In this document: one piece after another, positions 50,440 through 60,729 of the stretch
How positions within the stretch are numbered: the first letter of the stretch is position 1
Layout of the letters: each line of letters starts with the position of its first letter
Assembly: GCA_022836915.1 (NCBI GenBank)
Contig: CP094668.1
Span: 4,464,001-4,528,000 of the forward strand
Reading direction: 5' to 3'
Origin: Paenibacillus sp. OVF10
GTDB taxonomy: Bacteria > Bacillota > Bacilli > Paenibacillales > Paenibacillaceae
DNA: 64,000 nt
Notes under the pieces: generated by a model
What the model was told of the DNA's origin: nothing
Seen by the model: the letters and a program-made list of their open reading frames with translations, nothing else
The model's database searches: none
Translations under genes and position numbers: made by a program

Positions 50440-50702
50440 CGGGTCTGAAAGTTGAATGCTCGAAGGGGTTAAGCCCGACAGTTACAAGGTGACGTTCAGC
50501 TCCGCGGTTGTACGTGGCACGGTGCCGGTACGTGTATTCGAGCGTCTCAAGAGTAAGAGCTAACCAGCAACTAATCCGGCCAAGGTCAAAGATATCGCTG
50601 GACGCTCCGATCAAGTAGCGATCGAGTGGGCGCTTCGTTCGGGCGTCGCCGGAGCGGATGCAAACGGCAAATTTCACCCGGAAGATTCCGTGAAAAAGTG
50701 AT
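50440..50702 (+). pseudogene. SLH-domain protein, remnant
   Basis: One frame reads VKPDSYKVTFSSAVVRGTVP, a stop, then DIAGRSDQVAIEWALRSGVA and GADANGKFHPEDSVKK. The last part is a typical SLH repeat. It is fused directly to an AraC remnant on the other strand at ~50700. Confidence 0.55.
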
Positions 50703-51035
50703 GCTTGAATAACCAACTTTCTCCGAAATCTCTGGAATGGAGAGAGAAGAGTTGGACAAAAACAAAGCTGCCTGACTAATTCGCTGGAGCTGCAGAAGTT
50801 GTTTAAATGATTTACCGGTTCCTTTCTTAAGCAACGAGGATAGGTAGTTGGGGTGAAACCCGAATAGAGACGCCACCTCATTGAGATTGCAATGTTGATA
50901 ATGCTCTTCAATATAGTGCAAAATATGCACAAGCGAAAATCGCTGATCGTCTTGATGTTTGACATAGACTGTATCTTTAGATTGGTTATGACGAATAAGC
51001 AAAGAGAATAAGACGCTCAGATACGAGTCAATCAA
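50700..51035 (-). pseudogene. AraC family regulator, fragment
   Basis: Contains the two HTH units (NEVASLFGFHPNYLSSLLKK, LSIPEISEKVGYSSITF) and part of the linker, but the last helix is replaced by the SLH remnant and the sensor part is cut by a GGACAAGAAC repeat copy beginning at 51056. Confidence 0.65.
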
Positions 51036-51055
51036 CTCTGTCGAGAAAAAATCAT

Positions 51056-51102
51056 GTCGAGAGACAAGAACATTGTGTCATTTGGATTAGGTGATTATCT
51101 AA
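51056..51102 (+). repeat. GGACAAGAAC repeat, minimal 47-bp copy
   Basis: Only the left block GTCGAGAGACAAGAACATTG and the end GATTAG...ATCTAA remain. It abuts the 5' end of the AraC fragment. Confidence 0.75.
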
Positions 51103-51276
51103 ATAGTAGCATGATGGAGATCATGTGGCTAGATAAAAGCATATGAATATAAGACTTCACTTGAATAACGATTTTTTGTTTCAGGAACTAGGTTTTTTCG
51201 ACCAAAGGCAAAGAACTAGTTCATTGTTGAAAAGGTTAAGAATATGGTACCAATATTGATAAACTTCTTTATCGGT

Positions 51277-51302
51277 TTCATTAAGCTAACGGGCAGGTTA
51301 GT
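51277..51302 (+). repeat. TTAAGCTAAC hairpin family, solitary copy
   Basis: CATTAAGCTAACGGGCAGGT then TAGTTT. Plus orientation, 60 bases upstream of the acetyltransferase gene. Confidence 0.75.
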
Positions 51303-51360
51303 TTCAACTTAGGTACTGGCTAGTATATAATTAGTAAAACCATGTTGCCTGGAGGAAAAA

Positions 51361-51906
51361 ATGAAAGAAGATAAAGAAAAGGTCTATTATGAACGAGGAA
51401 CGGTTGAACTACGAGAGAAAAGCATACGGGCCCAAAAGCTTGTGAAGGCTTATAATGACTGCGATCCGGAAGATGGACAAGAGAAAGAACGATTGATTCG
51501 AGAACTATTTGGCAGCGTATGTGAAGGTTTTAGCATTGATCATAATTTTCATTGTGATTTGGGTTATAACATTCATGTTGGTCGTAACTTCTATGCCGGG
51601 TACAATTGCACCATATTGGATATGGCGGAGGTTCATATCGGTGATGATTGCATGATCGCACCTAATGTCGGCATTTACACGGCAGGTCATAATGTCAACC
51701 CCAAGGACCGAAATAAATCTGGTTACGGTATTCCTATAACGATAGGAAATAATGTTTGGATTGGAGGACACTGTGCAGTTCTTCCAGGTGTTTCAATAGG
51801 TAATAATTCCATTGTGGCTGCTGGTTCAGTTGTAACAAAAGATGTGCCAGCAAACACGATAGTCGCGGGTAATCCAGCCAAGGTGATCAAGCAAATTACA
51901 GAATGA
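51361..51906 (+). CDS. Sugar O-acetyltransferase, maltose acetyltransferase type
   Basis: 181 residues. N-terminal helical Mac domain (SIRAQKLVKAYNDCDPEDGQ) then a left-handed beta-helix of hexapeptide repeats: NIHVGRNFYAGYNCTILDMA, IGDDCMIAPNVGIYTAGHNV with the catalytic His, IGNNVWIGGHCAVLPGVSIG and the final GNPAKVIKQI. It acetylates maltose or other sugars with acetyl-CoA. CTGGAGG precedes the ATG. Complete. Confidence 0.93.
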   Translation: MKEDKEKVYYERGTVELREKSIRAQKLVKAYNDCDPEDGQEKERLIRELFGSVCEGFSIDHNFHCDLGYNIHVGRNFYAGYNCTILDMAEVHIGDDCMIAPNVGIYTAGHNVNPKDRNKSGYGIPITIGNNVWIGGHCAVLPGVSIGNNSIVAAGSVVTKDVPANTIVAGNPAKVIKQITE

Positions 51907-51930
51907 TAAAGGGCTTTACAGATTCGATTA

Positions 51931-52006
51931 GCGGTTTACAACTAACGGATGACAATAGGGATCGTTGCAGAAATGCTAACGATCCTTTTTTGTATACCTT
52001 TACGGA
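51931..52006 (+). repeat. Third repeat family, copy 2, with terminator
   Basis: GCGGTTTACAACTAACGGAT, then stem GGATCGTT/AACGATCC with T6. It sits just past the acetyltransferase stop codon and would terminate that gene. The partner copy is at 42721-42795. Confidence 0.75.
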
Positions 52007-52016
52007 CATCAAAAAT

Positions 52017-52353
52017 GTCGAGGGACAAGAACATATTCCCATTAAAGTCGCTATTTTAGCGGCTTTTTTATTTTATCGGTACAAGTTCTTGTCCCGAGGA
52101 AAAGACAAGAACTTGTACCGATTACCGAAATGGACAAGAACATATTCCGATTGCCGATTAGCTGTATATCTAAACATTAAGCACACACATTTACAACTTC
52201 ATTAAATACCATAATACATAACAATGCTCAAATTGTTAAAGAAAACTGACACGATGTGAGGTTAAACACGGTCAGCTAGGCATAAAAAAGCGAAATATCA
52301 GACTGAAACTGTCAGTTGAGGACAAGAACTTGTACCGATTAGAAACTATCTAA
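52017..52353 (+). repeat. Extended GGACAAGAAC repeat (337 bp)
   Basis: A full 157-bp element (52017-52173) continued by ~180 bp that is also found after 54196 and 61676: CACACATTTACAACTTCATT, a stem CTGAC/GTCAG around GAGGTTAAACAC, GAAATATCAGACTGAAACTG, and a final GAGGACAAGAACTTGTACCG with GATTAG and ATCTAA. Confidence 0.88.
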
Positions 52354-52532
52354 GTGTGAGTGGTGGTCTCTATTCAATAATTAACGCACTAAAGGCTGGA
52401 CAATGATCAAGAGACCAGCTTTTCAATGTCGTGGTTTATCTGAAATTTTAAGGGGATTCGTGCAATAAGAACGATTTTAAAACGAAGTAGAGAAAACTTT
52501 TTGATGTTTTAACAGTTAGAGGCCCCAACCTA

Positions 52533-52583
52533 AAATCAAACAAACTGACGTCGATAAAGTAACGACGCCAGTTTGTTTGATTT
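52533..52583 (-). terminator. Long bidirectional hairpin terminator
   Basis: Arms of 21 bp (20 matching), with AAATCAAACAAACTG at one end, around a 9-base loop. Serves the truncated hydrolase gene on the minus strand. Confidence 0.75.
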
Positions 52584-52623
52584 AGGTATTTGAATAAAAT
52601 CGGTTTAACAATGATATTAAAGC

Positions 52624-52884
52624 TTATTTTAATTCATGTAAATGTTTCACAAGCTCAGCAGTTTTAGAATAGAACGGAGCATGATCTGCCTCCAAAGTAA
52701 TTATCTTGTTAAACGAAGTTTCTGTGTGCATTCTGCGCTGGAAACCAATAGGAATAGCATGATCCAACGTTGTTTCAATATAGATTCGGTATATATTCCC
52801 GAATTTAGCATCTGAGGTCCTTATCTCCTGCTGGAAGGGGTGGGTCAGTGCCTCGAAACAAAACAGTTCTCTCACGACCTCCAA
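52624..52884 (-). pseudogene. Alpha/beta hydrolase, C-terminal fragment
   Basis: 86 residues: FGNIYRIYIETTLDHAIPIG FQ and the catalytic His in ITLEADHAPFYSKTAELVKH. This is the end of a pyrethroid/salicylate-esterase-like hydrolase; the first two thirds with the nucleophile are absent. Confidence 0.7.
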
Positions 52885-52975
52885 AAGACTACGTTTAGGC
52901 TATAGAATTTAATGTATACGTTTTTGTATTAAAGCTTATGCTAAGAATAGAAAACTCAAGCACAGGAGGGTACAC

Positions 52976-53410
52976 ATGAAAAAGAAAATGCTTCTAGTTC
53001 TAAGTATTATATGGTTATTGGCCACTATGTCTCCAGTAAGTGCAGAGCCATTAAATGTGGAAGAAATAAATCCCAAGATTAAATCAAAGGAAATTAGCCC
53101 ACTGTATGCCACTATTCCTGGAAACTTTGAAGTTGTTACTAAAAAGATTAATGGTTCATTTGTAATTTTCTACTTGTCAGAGAATGACTCCGTACTGAGT
53201 ATTTCTGAGAGCTATTATCAGGGACAAGAAATCAATCAATCGGATAAAACCGAGATCATAATTAAAGGGGATGTTAAGTACTTTTATAGCCCATTCATTA
53301 ACAGATCTGGAGGAAGCATAGCTTGGATTAAAGACGATATCCTGTTTGAAATGAATAGTGTGTACTTTGATAAAAACACAATGTTAAATTATGCAACCAC
53401 ACTTAAGTAG
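52976..53410 (+). CDS. Secreted protein of unknown function
   Basis: 144 residues with a clear signal peptide (KKKMLLVLSIIWLLATMSPV SA). The mature part is strand-rich; DVKYFYSPFINRSGGSIAWI KDDILFEMNS resembles the end of DUF4367-type domains that test whether a protein is present outside the membrane, but the match is only by eye. AGGAGG upstream. Convergent with another small secreted protein, sharing a terminator. Confidence 0.72.
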   Translation: MKKKMLLVLSIIWLLATMSPVSAEPLNVEEINPKIKSKEISPLYATIPGNFEVVTKKINGSFVIFYLSENDSVLSISESYYQGQEINQSDKTEIIIKGDVKYFYSPFINRSGGSIAWIKDDILFEMNSVYFDKNTMLNYATTLK

Positions 53411-53412
53411 TA

Positions 53413-53460
53413 AAAATAAAGGATACCATTACGATTTTTTGTAATGGTATCCTTTATTTT
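53413..53460. terminator. Shared bidirectional terminator
   Basis: Perfect 20-bp arms, with GGATACCATTAC at their inner end, flanked by A-rich and T-rich tracts, between two convergent genes. Confidence 0.92.
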
Positions 53461-53468
53461 TTTATAGA

Positions 53469-53978
53469 TTATTGATAAGCATAGCCGTCTACCGTAATCC
53501 AGAATCCTCCATCGCAATCATTGTTAGTATGCGATTCAAGAACCACTTGATAGGTTCTCCCTGGTATTGCATTGCTTATATTATAACTATTCCCTTTAAC
53601 ATCTTCAGTAAAAGTTTTACTATATTGAACTTGCCCCGTAGTAAAATCAGTGATTCGTAAAGTGAAATAGGCCGCTTCACCAGCATGGACCCCCACCATT
53701 TGAAGATCAGTTATTTGAAAAGTGGTAACACCTGAGTTTGTATATACACTAGCACCATTAAAGTCACCTATGTTACGAGGTCTAACTGAGTAAGGGCCCC
53801 ATTTTTTTACTACTTGTGTTTCAAACTTAGGAGTCTTCGATTCAATTTCCGTTACAACCAACTTGGAAGAAACATCTTCTGAAGATTCAGCAAAAGATGA
53901 ATTCATCGGTAATATGAGCATCAAAAAGGTGAAAAATAAAGAAAAAACAATTTTGTGGCTTTTAGATAAGATAAACAT
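53469..53978 (-). CDS. Secreted beta-rich protein of unknown function
   Basis: 169 residues. Signal peptide with core IVFSLFFTFLMLILPMNSSF A; mature domain rich in Thr, Val and aromatic residues (KKWGPYSVRPRNIGDFNGAS, YFTLRITDFTTGQVQYSKTF, GGFWITVDGYAYQ) as in small beta-sandwich proteins. No enzyme motif seen. AAAGGGGAT upstream. Confidence 0.72.
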   Translation of the reverse strand: MFILSKSHKIVFSLFFTFLMLILPMNSSFAESSEDVSSKLVVTEIESKTPKFETQVVKKWGPYSVRPRNIGDFNGASVYTNSGVTTFQITDLQMVGVHAGEAAYFTLRITDFTTGQVQYSKTFTEDVKGNSYNISNAIPGRTYQVVLESHTNNDCDGGFWITVDGYAYQ

Positions 53979-54148
53979 AGATAGATCCCCTTTGAGTTGG
54001 ATTTAATTGCCTTTATAAACCAAATATATCCATCGGAGAGCGCCTTGTCTATAGTAATATTTTGCTATACTCCTCACACTGAAAATTACAAGTACATTCA
54101 CCCATCATTTCTTATCAACTTATCATCTGTTCCATCAAGTCTGCCGTT

Positions 54149-54360
54149 GTCGAGGGACAAGAACATAGTCCAATTGCCGATTAGGTGTATATCTAAACAT
54201 TAACACACACATTTACAACTTCATTAAATACCAGAATACATAACAATGTTCATATTGTTAAAGGGAAACCGACACGATGAGAGGTTAAACACTGTCGGCT
54301 AGGTATAAAAAAGTGAAATATCAGACTGAAACTGGCAGTTGAGGATAAGAACTTGTACCA
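54149..54360 (+). repeat. Extended GGACAAGAAC repeat with internal deletion
   Basis: The first part is only 48 bp (54149-54196), reduced by recombination between the first and last cores; the ~165-bp extension matches 52174-52345, with a compensating change in its stem (CCGAC 54269-54273 with GTCGG 54294-54298). It ends at ACTTGTACCA where the recombinase frame begins. Confidence 0.88.
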
Positions 54361-55326
54361 ATCTCAACACTTCTTAATTACTGCCACGATTATATAATCT
54401 TTTTTGATTGGCTGATTACAGAGAACTTTACCACAGTTCAAAAAAGAACAGAAATTGAATTATCCACGCTAGAAACATTAACGATACGTGAAACAGAAAG
54501 CTTTTTGTCTTTTTTGGAGTATCAACTTGGGAATAATAAGCTAACAATAAACCGTAAGCTTTCTTCTCTTAAGTCCTTATTTGATTACTTACAGAATAAA
54601 GCCGAAACAATTGATTTAAAGCCTTATATACAACGAAATGTTATGGCTAAAATGGACTTAAATGCAGTAAAAGAAAGTCAGGAAACGATCGCGAATCGTA
54701 TGGAAGGAAAAATACTGAGAGAAAATGATTTTGAAGCTTTCAGAGTGTTTGTAGCATACGATTTTGGCGAATTAAACAAAACAAACAAACGTATCATTCA
54801 TTTCCATCAGTTTAATCGTGAACGAGATACGGCAATAATTTCATTAATCTTAGGATCAGGACTTAGATTATCAGAAGTTTCCGGAATCAATCTTGAGGAT
54901 TTAGATCTGACGAAATCATTAGTAAGAGTAGTCCGAAAAGGGGGAAAAGAGCAATATGTTTACTTTAGCAGCCAAGCATCCCTAGATATTGAGAATTACC
55001 TGCAGATAAGGGAAACAAGATATACCCCAGAAAAAAATGAAAGATTTTTGTTTATTGCAGCACCTGTAGGACGCAAAGGTAAAAATAGACGTTTAACACA
55101 ACGTTCTATAGAAAAACTTGTTGAGAAATATGCAACAGCCTTTGGAAAGCCGGCTTTGACGGTTCATTCTTTGAGGCATTCATTTGCCACACGTTATCAT
55201 ATTGAGAATAATGATGTCCCAAAATTAAAGAATCAGCTAGGACATTCTTCAATACAAACTACAATGATTTATACTCACTTAACAGATGATCAAATGAGAA
55301 GCGCTGTAAATAACATGGATAAATAA
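54349..55326 (+). CDS. XerS-like tyrosine recombinase, 5'-truncated
   Basis: An open frame of 325 codons without its natural start; the first usable codon is a TTG at 54505. Compared with XerS (about 356-360 residues) some 40-50 N-terminal residues are replaced by repeat DNA. The core-binding domain is nearly whole (TVQKRTEIELSTLETLTIRE, INRKLSSLKSLFDYLQNKAE). Catalytic residues are all present: Arg in GSGLRLSEVSG, Lys in RKGGKEQYVYF, His-x-x-Arg in TVHSLRHSFATRY, His in QLGHSSIQTT and Tyr in MIYTHLTDDQM. It may still be made from TTG but is probably a decaying mobile copy rather than the chromosome-dimer recombinase. Confidence 0.8.
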   Translation, partial: ELVPISTLLNYCHDYIIFFDWLITENFTTVQKRTEIELSTLETLTIRETESFLSFLEYQLGNNKLTINRKLSSLKSLFDYLQNKAETIDLKPYIQRNVMAKMDLNAVKESQETIANRMEGKILRENDFEAFRVFVAYDFGELNKTNKRIIHFHQFNRERDTAIISLILGSGLRLSEVSGINLEDLDLTKSLVRVVRKGGKEQYVYFSSQASLDIENYLQIRETRYTPEKNERFLFIAAPVGRKGKNRRLTQRSIEKLVEKYATAFGKPALTVHSLRHSFATRYHIENNDVPKLKNQLGHSSIQTTMIYTHLTDDQMRSAVNNMDK

Positions 55327-55336
55327 TCCGGAGGAG

Positions 55337-55454
55337 TGACATAAAGTTGCCTACCAGACTGGAAAATTGACACAAAGTTACCCACCAGACTGGAGAATGA
55401 CACATAAAGTTGCCTACCAGACTGGAGAATGACATCATAAAGTTGCCTACCAGG
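55337..55454 (+). repeat. Tandem repeat of ~31-33 bp units, four copies
   Basis: Each unit is TGACATAAAGTTGCCTACCA followed by GACTGGAGAA, starting at 55337, 55368, 55398 and 55430. It begins 10 bases after the recombinase stop codon. A single unit follows the second recombinase fragment at 61397, and an inverted one lies at 61494-61511. Confidence 0.88.
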
Positions 55455-55503
55455 TGCCAAATTTGCTCCGTTAATTAAAGACAAATTTGGTAGGGAACTT
55501 TGT

Positions 55504-55661
55504 TGTCGAGGGACAAGAATATGGTCCCATTGAAGTCGCTATTTTAGCGGCTTTTTTATTTTATCGGTACAAGTTCTTGTCCCGAGCCAAGGACAAGAAC
55601 TTGTACCGATTGCCGGAATGGACAAGAACATAGTCCGATTACCGATTAGATGCACAACTAA
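55504..55661 (+). repeat. GGACAAGAAC repeat, full copy
   Basis: 158 bp with all parts and perfect 17-bp palindrome arms. Lies between the tandem repeat and the YD-repeat toxin gene. Confidence 0.92.
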
Positions 55662-55801
55662 TTAATGCTGAGTACGTATAGCCGATAATAAAATAAGTAT
55701 TTGGGCATTGGATAACATTTAGCAAATTTTTCATTTAGAAAAAATTCCAAGTATATGGTATAACTCTTCTTGCTGTAAAAAAATAGACAAGGGGATACAA
55801 C

Positions 55802-58800
55802 ATGAGAAAGAAACACAAATTTTGGAATAAGGTTCTCAGCTTAATTATTGCTGGTTCCTTAATTTCTACATCATCGCTCAATAATACCACTGCTTGGGGA
55901 GCCCCTCGGCCGAAAGATCAACACTTCAAGAAAGCAACACTTCATACGATTCTAACTTGTCGTCCAACAACACCCCAAAAGAGATTGCTTCGCTCCGAAG
56001 TAAAAAATCGAAGACATTCGCAAATGAGAATGGAACGTACACAACTGAAATTTCTGAAACTCCCATTCACTATCAAGATTCCTCAAATCAAGAGTGGAAG
56101 CCGATTGATAACCGTTTAAATACGACGAGTAAAATGGCTTATAATAATGATCATGAATTCAAAGTAGAAATGAACAAGAAACATTCTGTTTCTGATAATT
56201 TGATAGAGATCAAAGAGGATAAATTCCGCATTGGTCTAAACCCCATAGCGGAAACAAATACGGTAACAACTACGCAAAGCATCTCTAGCACAAAGCCGGC
56301 AGGGATTGTTAAGAATAATGTAATGACGTATAAGGGGCTTTATCCCGATACTGATTTAATTTATACCCTGGGAAACGATAGACTCAAAGAAGAGCTTAAA
56401 CTCAACAAAAAGCCGACAGGCAAAAAGTCAGTGATTTACTCCTTTTCCTTAACTCTAGGTAATTTGGATTATCGCCAGGAACAGGATGGCTCCGTTTCCT
56501 TAATTAACCCATCTACTGGCGATACTGAATATATTATCGATAAACCGTTAATGTTTGACTCTTTTATACCCGAAGGTTATCAGCAGGTAGAGGGAGTTAA
56601 TGCTTACCCTGAAGAATCTCTTTCCTACGATATTCACTATGAATTGAAAGAGAAGAAGGGACAACTATACATTGACGTGATTCCCAGTCTCGCATGGCTT
56701 AATGATGCGTCACGTGTATACCCAGTCACCATCGATCCGACCATTGTTAAATTTCAACCGACATACCGCTTAGCGGATACCAATATACGTAGTGCTTTCC
56801 CCAAACAAACCGGAGCAACCGATACGACGCTAGGTGTTGGTCTATATAAAGATGCTACTAGCTCTAATGTCATCCGTTCTCTTATTCAGTTTGACACATC
56901 AAGCATCCCACAGGGGGCAAAGGTGTTAACGGCTGACTTGAACCTCTGGTTAGCGTCCGTTTCAAATAATACCAATGTAGATATCACACTAAATAGTGTC
57001 AATAAAGCATGGACAGAATACTCTGCATCCTGGATGTATGCAGATGCTACGAACTTGTGGAGTAAACAGGGTGGAGATTTCAATGCTTCGCAAGTCGCTA
57101 CAACTGCAGTCGGACCGTTAACATCACTTTCAGCAAACTATAAGTGGTCCTTGCCTGCCAATATGCTAGAAAAGTGGATAAATGACCCCACAACAAACAA
57201 AGGTTTTATGTTGAAAAGCAATTCAGAAACAACAAATAGCTACAAGAAGTTTATATCCGGTGATGACACAGCCAATCCGGATTACACGCCGCTTTTAAGC
57301 GTGACATACACCTCTGCTAGCAGACTTGGTCTAAAAGATTATTGGACATATGATAGTCATCCGATAGCCAACGGAACAAGTTACACCAATTTGGGTACGG
57401 GGAACAATGTCATCCAGTTCAATGATTATTCCTTAACGGGTAGAGGTGACACCTCCGTAGACTTTATGCGGACATATAACTCTAAATCTAGCGAATCATC
57501 ACCCTTCGGCTATGGATGGTATTTTTCAGGTGGGGAAACCATTGTAGATGCATACAAAACCGGAGACGTATTGTTTACAGACCACACTGGATCTGCTTAT
57601 GAATTTAAATATAACGCATCAAACAATACGTATACACCTTCAGCAGGCGACTATCTGACACTAAAAAAGGTGAAAAGTAGCTCAGGGGCCACGACGGGTT
57701 ATGACTTAACGGACAAACATGGATACCTGATGCATTTCGATACGGTTTCTAACGATGATCAAGTAAGCATCACTCAAGCCAAACTCAGTTATGAACAAGA
57801 TATGCATGGAAACCGAATTACGTATAAACGGAATGGGGACGGAGCACTAACGGGTATAGAGGACCCATCAGGACGTACCATTGCATTTGAATATACTTCA
57901 GATGGGTTAGTTGATTATGCCCTGCTAGAAGGGCGTAAAACGGATTATACGTATCAGAATGGAAAGTTAGTCACTGTAGATCAGTATAGTGAGGATGGCA
58001 CTTATAGCCGAACACAGTTTAGTTATGGTGGAAATTACATTAAAACCATTTTTGACCCGAATAATCGATTAACCACGTATACCTATGATCAAGAGTACTT
58101 GGTTAAAGTGCAGGAACCTTCAACCGTTTCGGTTACAGATGCAAGTGACCGGCCGGCAACCCAGTACAAATATGACACCACTGCACGTACAGCAGACGTA
58201 ACAAATGCAAACGGCCATACGACAAACTATACGCTGAACGCTAACTTTGTGGCGGAGAAAATCCAAGATGCCAAGGGTGAAATCACTCAGTTTGTCCTAG
58301 ATGCAAACTATAATGTCAAGAAAGTAACCAATCCAGATGGAACTGTTGCTGAGCAGACATATGATAGTAAAGGTAATGTTCTAACTCAAATCGATGAGGT
58401 TGGAAATGTTACAACTTATGAGTACAATGACCTGAATCATGTTCTTAAAGAAATTGATCCTAGACAAAATGTTACCAATTACTCGTATACCGCAGCTGGT
58501 GATTTGGAAACCATCGTGGATGCCAAGCAAAAAGTTACGCGTTATGAATATGACGCCTATGGAAACTTAAAAAAGACGACGTATCCAGACCAATCAATAG
58601 AAACGTACAGCTACGATGATAAAGGTAACGATATCAAATCGGTAATTGATGCAGCAGGGAACACAACAACAGTAACAACAGATGCAGTTGGGAATATGAC
58701 CGCAAATACCGACGGAAATAACAATCGTACTGATTACCATTATGATAAGTTAAATCGCCTGAAATCAGTAATTGATCCGAAGCAAAAAGAGACAACGTAT

Positions 58801-60710
58801 GAGTATGATACAGCCGGAAACTTGACTAAAACGATTAATCCAAAACAGGCTGTAGTTCAGTATGAATACAATGGTCAAAATCAGTTAATGAAAAAGACCG
58901 ATGCCATTGGCAAGGTGACTGATAACAAATATGATTCAAATGGCAACCTAATGGAGACCACGACTCCTAATGGGAACACAATCTCTTCAACCTTCACTGC
59001 CTTGGATCAACTCAAAACTATAAGTATAGATGGGCAACAAAAGTGGTCTTATGAATATGATGAAAATGGGTTACTTGTCAATGTAAATAATGGTGCCCGT
59101 TCCTTCACGTATAAGTCTGACGGATTGCCTGAAACAGAGGTAGATAGAGGACATCAAAAGTCCTATAACTATAATGCGAATAGTGGACTTCAGGAGCTCT
59201 CATATGCAACTGGTGCACATTCGTCTACTGTAAATTATGATTACACGGAGTTAGATCAAGTAAAAGTATTTCCAAAGATAATCAAAACCTCATTTCTTAT
59301 CAGTACAATGATATGGGTGCAATGGAACAAGCCGATCGAGCAAACGGAATTGTAACCAAGGCTGACTACGATACGGGGGAACAGTTGCGCACTTACGGTG
59401 ATTACTCCAGCACAGGAAGTGTACTTCGTGAGTACGAATACACGTATGATTCTAATGAGAATGTAAAGACAATTCATTCAGAATTAGGTGATACAGCGTA
59501 TGAGTACGATGCGCTTAACCAACTCGAACAAGAAACTCTACCCGATGGTACCACAATTAAATACGATTATGACGACGTGGGTAATCGGAAACAAAAAGTA
59601 GTTGTCACCAATGGGCAGGAGCAAACCACTGTATACGAGCATAATAACGCCAACCAATTAACTTCTGTTAATGGACAAACTTATCAGTATGACAATAATG
59701 GAAACCTATTAAATGATGGTAAACAAACGTATATATATGATGCACTGGATCAATTAATTGAAGTGAAAGATCAATCCGGTCAGAGAATACAAAAATACAG
59801 TTATGATGAGAATGGAAGACGTATTCAGTCCATTGGTCAATCCGGAACAGTGAATTTCTTCTACGATGGCGATGAAGTCATCTATGAAACGGACGAAAAT
59901 AACAAAACACTTCGAGAGTACACGTGGGATGATAGTGGAAGTCCAGTAGCAATGGCTAAAGATGGACAGACCTACTATTACCATTTGAATGGTCATGGGG
60001 ATGTCGTTAGTTTAACGGATCAAACTGGTAACGAAGTAGCTCAGTATGAATATGACGCATGGGGGAATATTGTAAATCAGAGTGGCTCGCTTGCGGATGA
60101 AAACCCATACCGTTATGCTAGTTATAGATACAATGCAGAAACCGGATTGTATTACCTGATGTCAAGAAACTACAATCCGCAGCTTGGTTCCTTTATCTCG
60201 TTGGACTCGGAACAAGATTTGGATCTAGATAACCCGCTGAATCGAAATGGATACAGCTACGGTCTAAATAATCCAGTTGTATATGTAGATGATGATGGAA
60301 ACAACCCGTATATAATTTATTTCGTTATTTTCGTTGTTAAAGTTGTGGTTAAGGAAGTAGTCAAAACAGGAGTCAAGAAGACTGCGAAAAAAGCTACAGT
60401 AAAAGCAATAAAAAAGGGAACATCATCTGCAGCAGCAAAGAAGACGGGGAGGTCAGGAAAACAAGCTAGACTCAAAGAAATAGCAAATGATGCTAAGGTT
60501 TCAACTTCATTACGAGGAGAAATCAAACGTGATCTAAATGAAATTAAAAGAAAAAAACGCAAAAATGTAAGAGTCCCTCAGGGATACCAAATGCAGCACA
60601 AACGTGGTTTCGAGGCAAGGAAGGGTTACGGTTACGAACACAGTGTTTTAAATATCACAAAAAACCATAAGACACAACATAGATACGATAATAATGGAAA
60701 AATAAGATAA
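55802..60710 (+). CDS. WapA-like YD-repeat (RHS) secreted toxin (two frameshifts as sequenced)
   Basis: About 1,636 residues after repair. Signal peptide (KKHKFWNKVLSLIIAGSLIS T); a DNRLRE-type beta domain (~300-500, DTNIRSAFPKQTGATDTTLG); DUF6531-like start of the shell (SVDFMRTYNSKSSESSPFGY GWYFS); ~20 YD repeats (e.g. TTYEYDTAGNLTKTINPKQA); RHS core ending GLYYLMSRNYNPQLGSFISL and NPVVYVDDDGN. The variable tail (~130 residues) has a hydrophobic stretch (YIIYFVIFVVKVVVKEVV), a Lys-rich linker and a His-containing end (VPQGYQMQHKRGFEARKGYG YEHS), which looks like a nuclease toxin. Breaks: G4 at 55896-55899 and A4 at 59262-59265. DUF2750 partner follows at 20 bases. Confidence 0.9.
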
Positions 60711-60729
60711 AACATCATTAGGAGGAAAT

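Noticed and set aside
50324..50965. Long minus-strand frame of 213 residues
   Set aside because: It runs across the SLH remnant and the AraC fragment in the wrong frame for both.
54149..55326. The recombinase as the chromosomal XerS/dif system
   Set aside because: The gene is cut at its 5' end, is partly duplicated, and lies among accessory genes; no dif-like site of the known type is recognisable beside it.
55337..55454. Possible CRISPR array
   Set aside because: The four units are adjacent with no spacers of constant length, and no cas genes are present.
55290..55484. Minus-strand frame with repeated SGRQLY
   Set aside because: It is only the translation of the tandem repeat and has no ribosome site.
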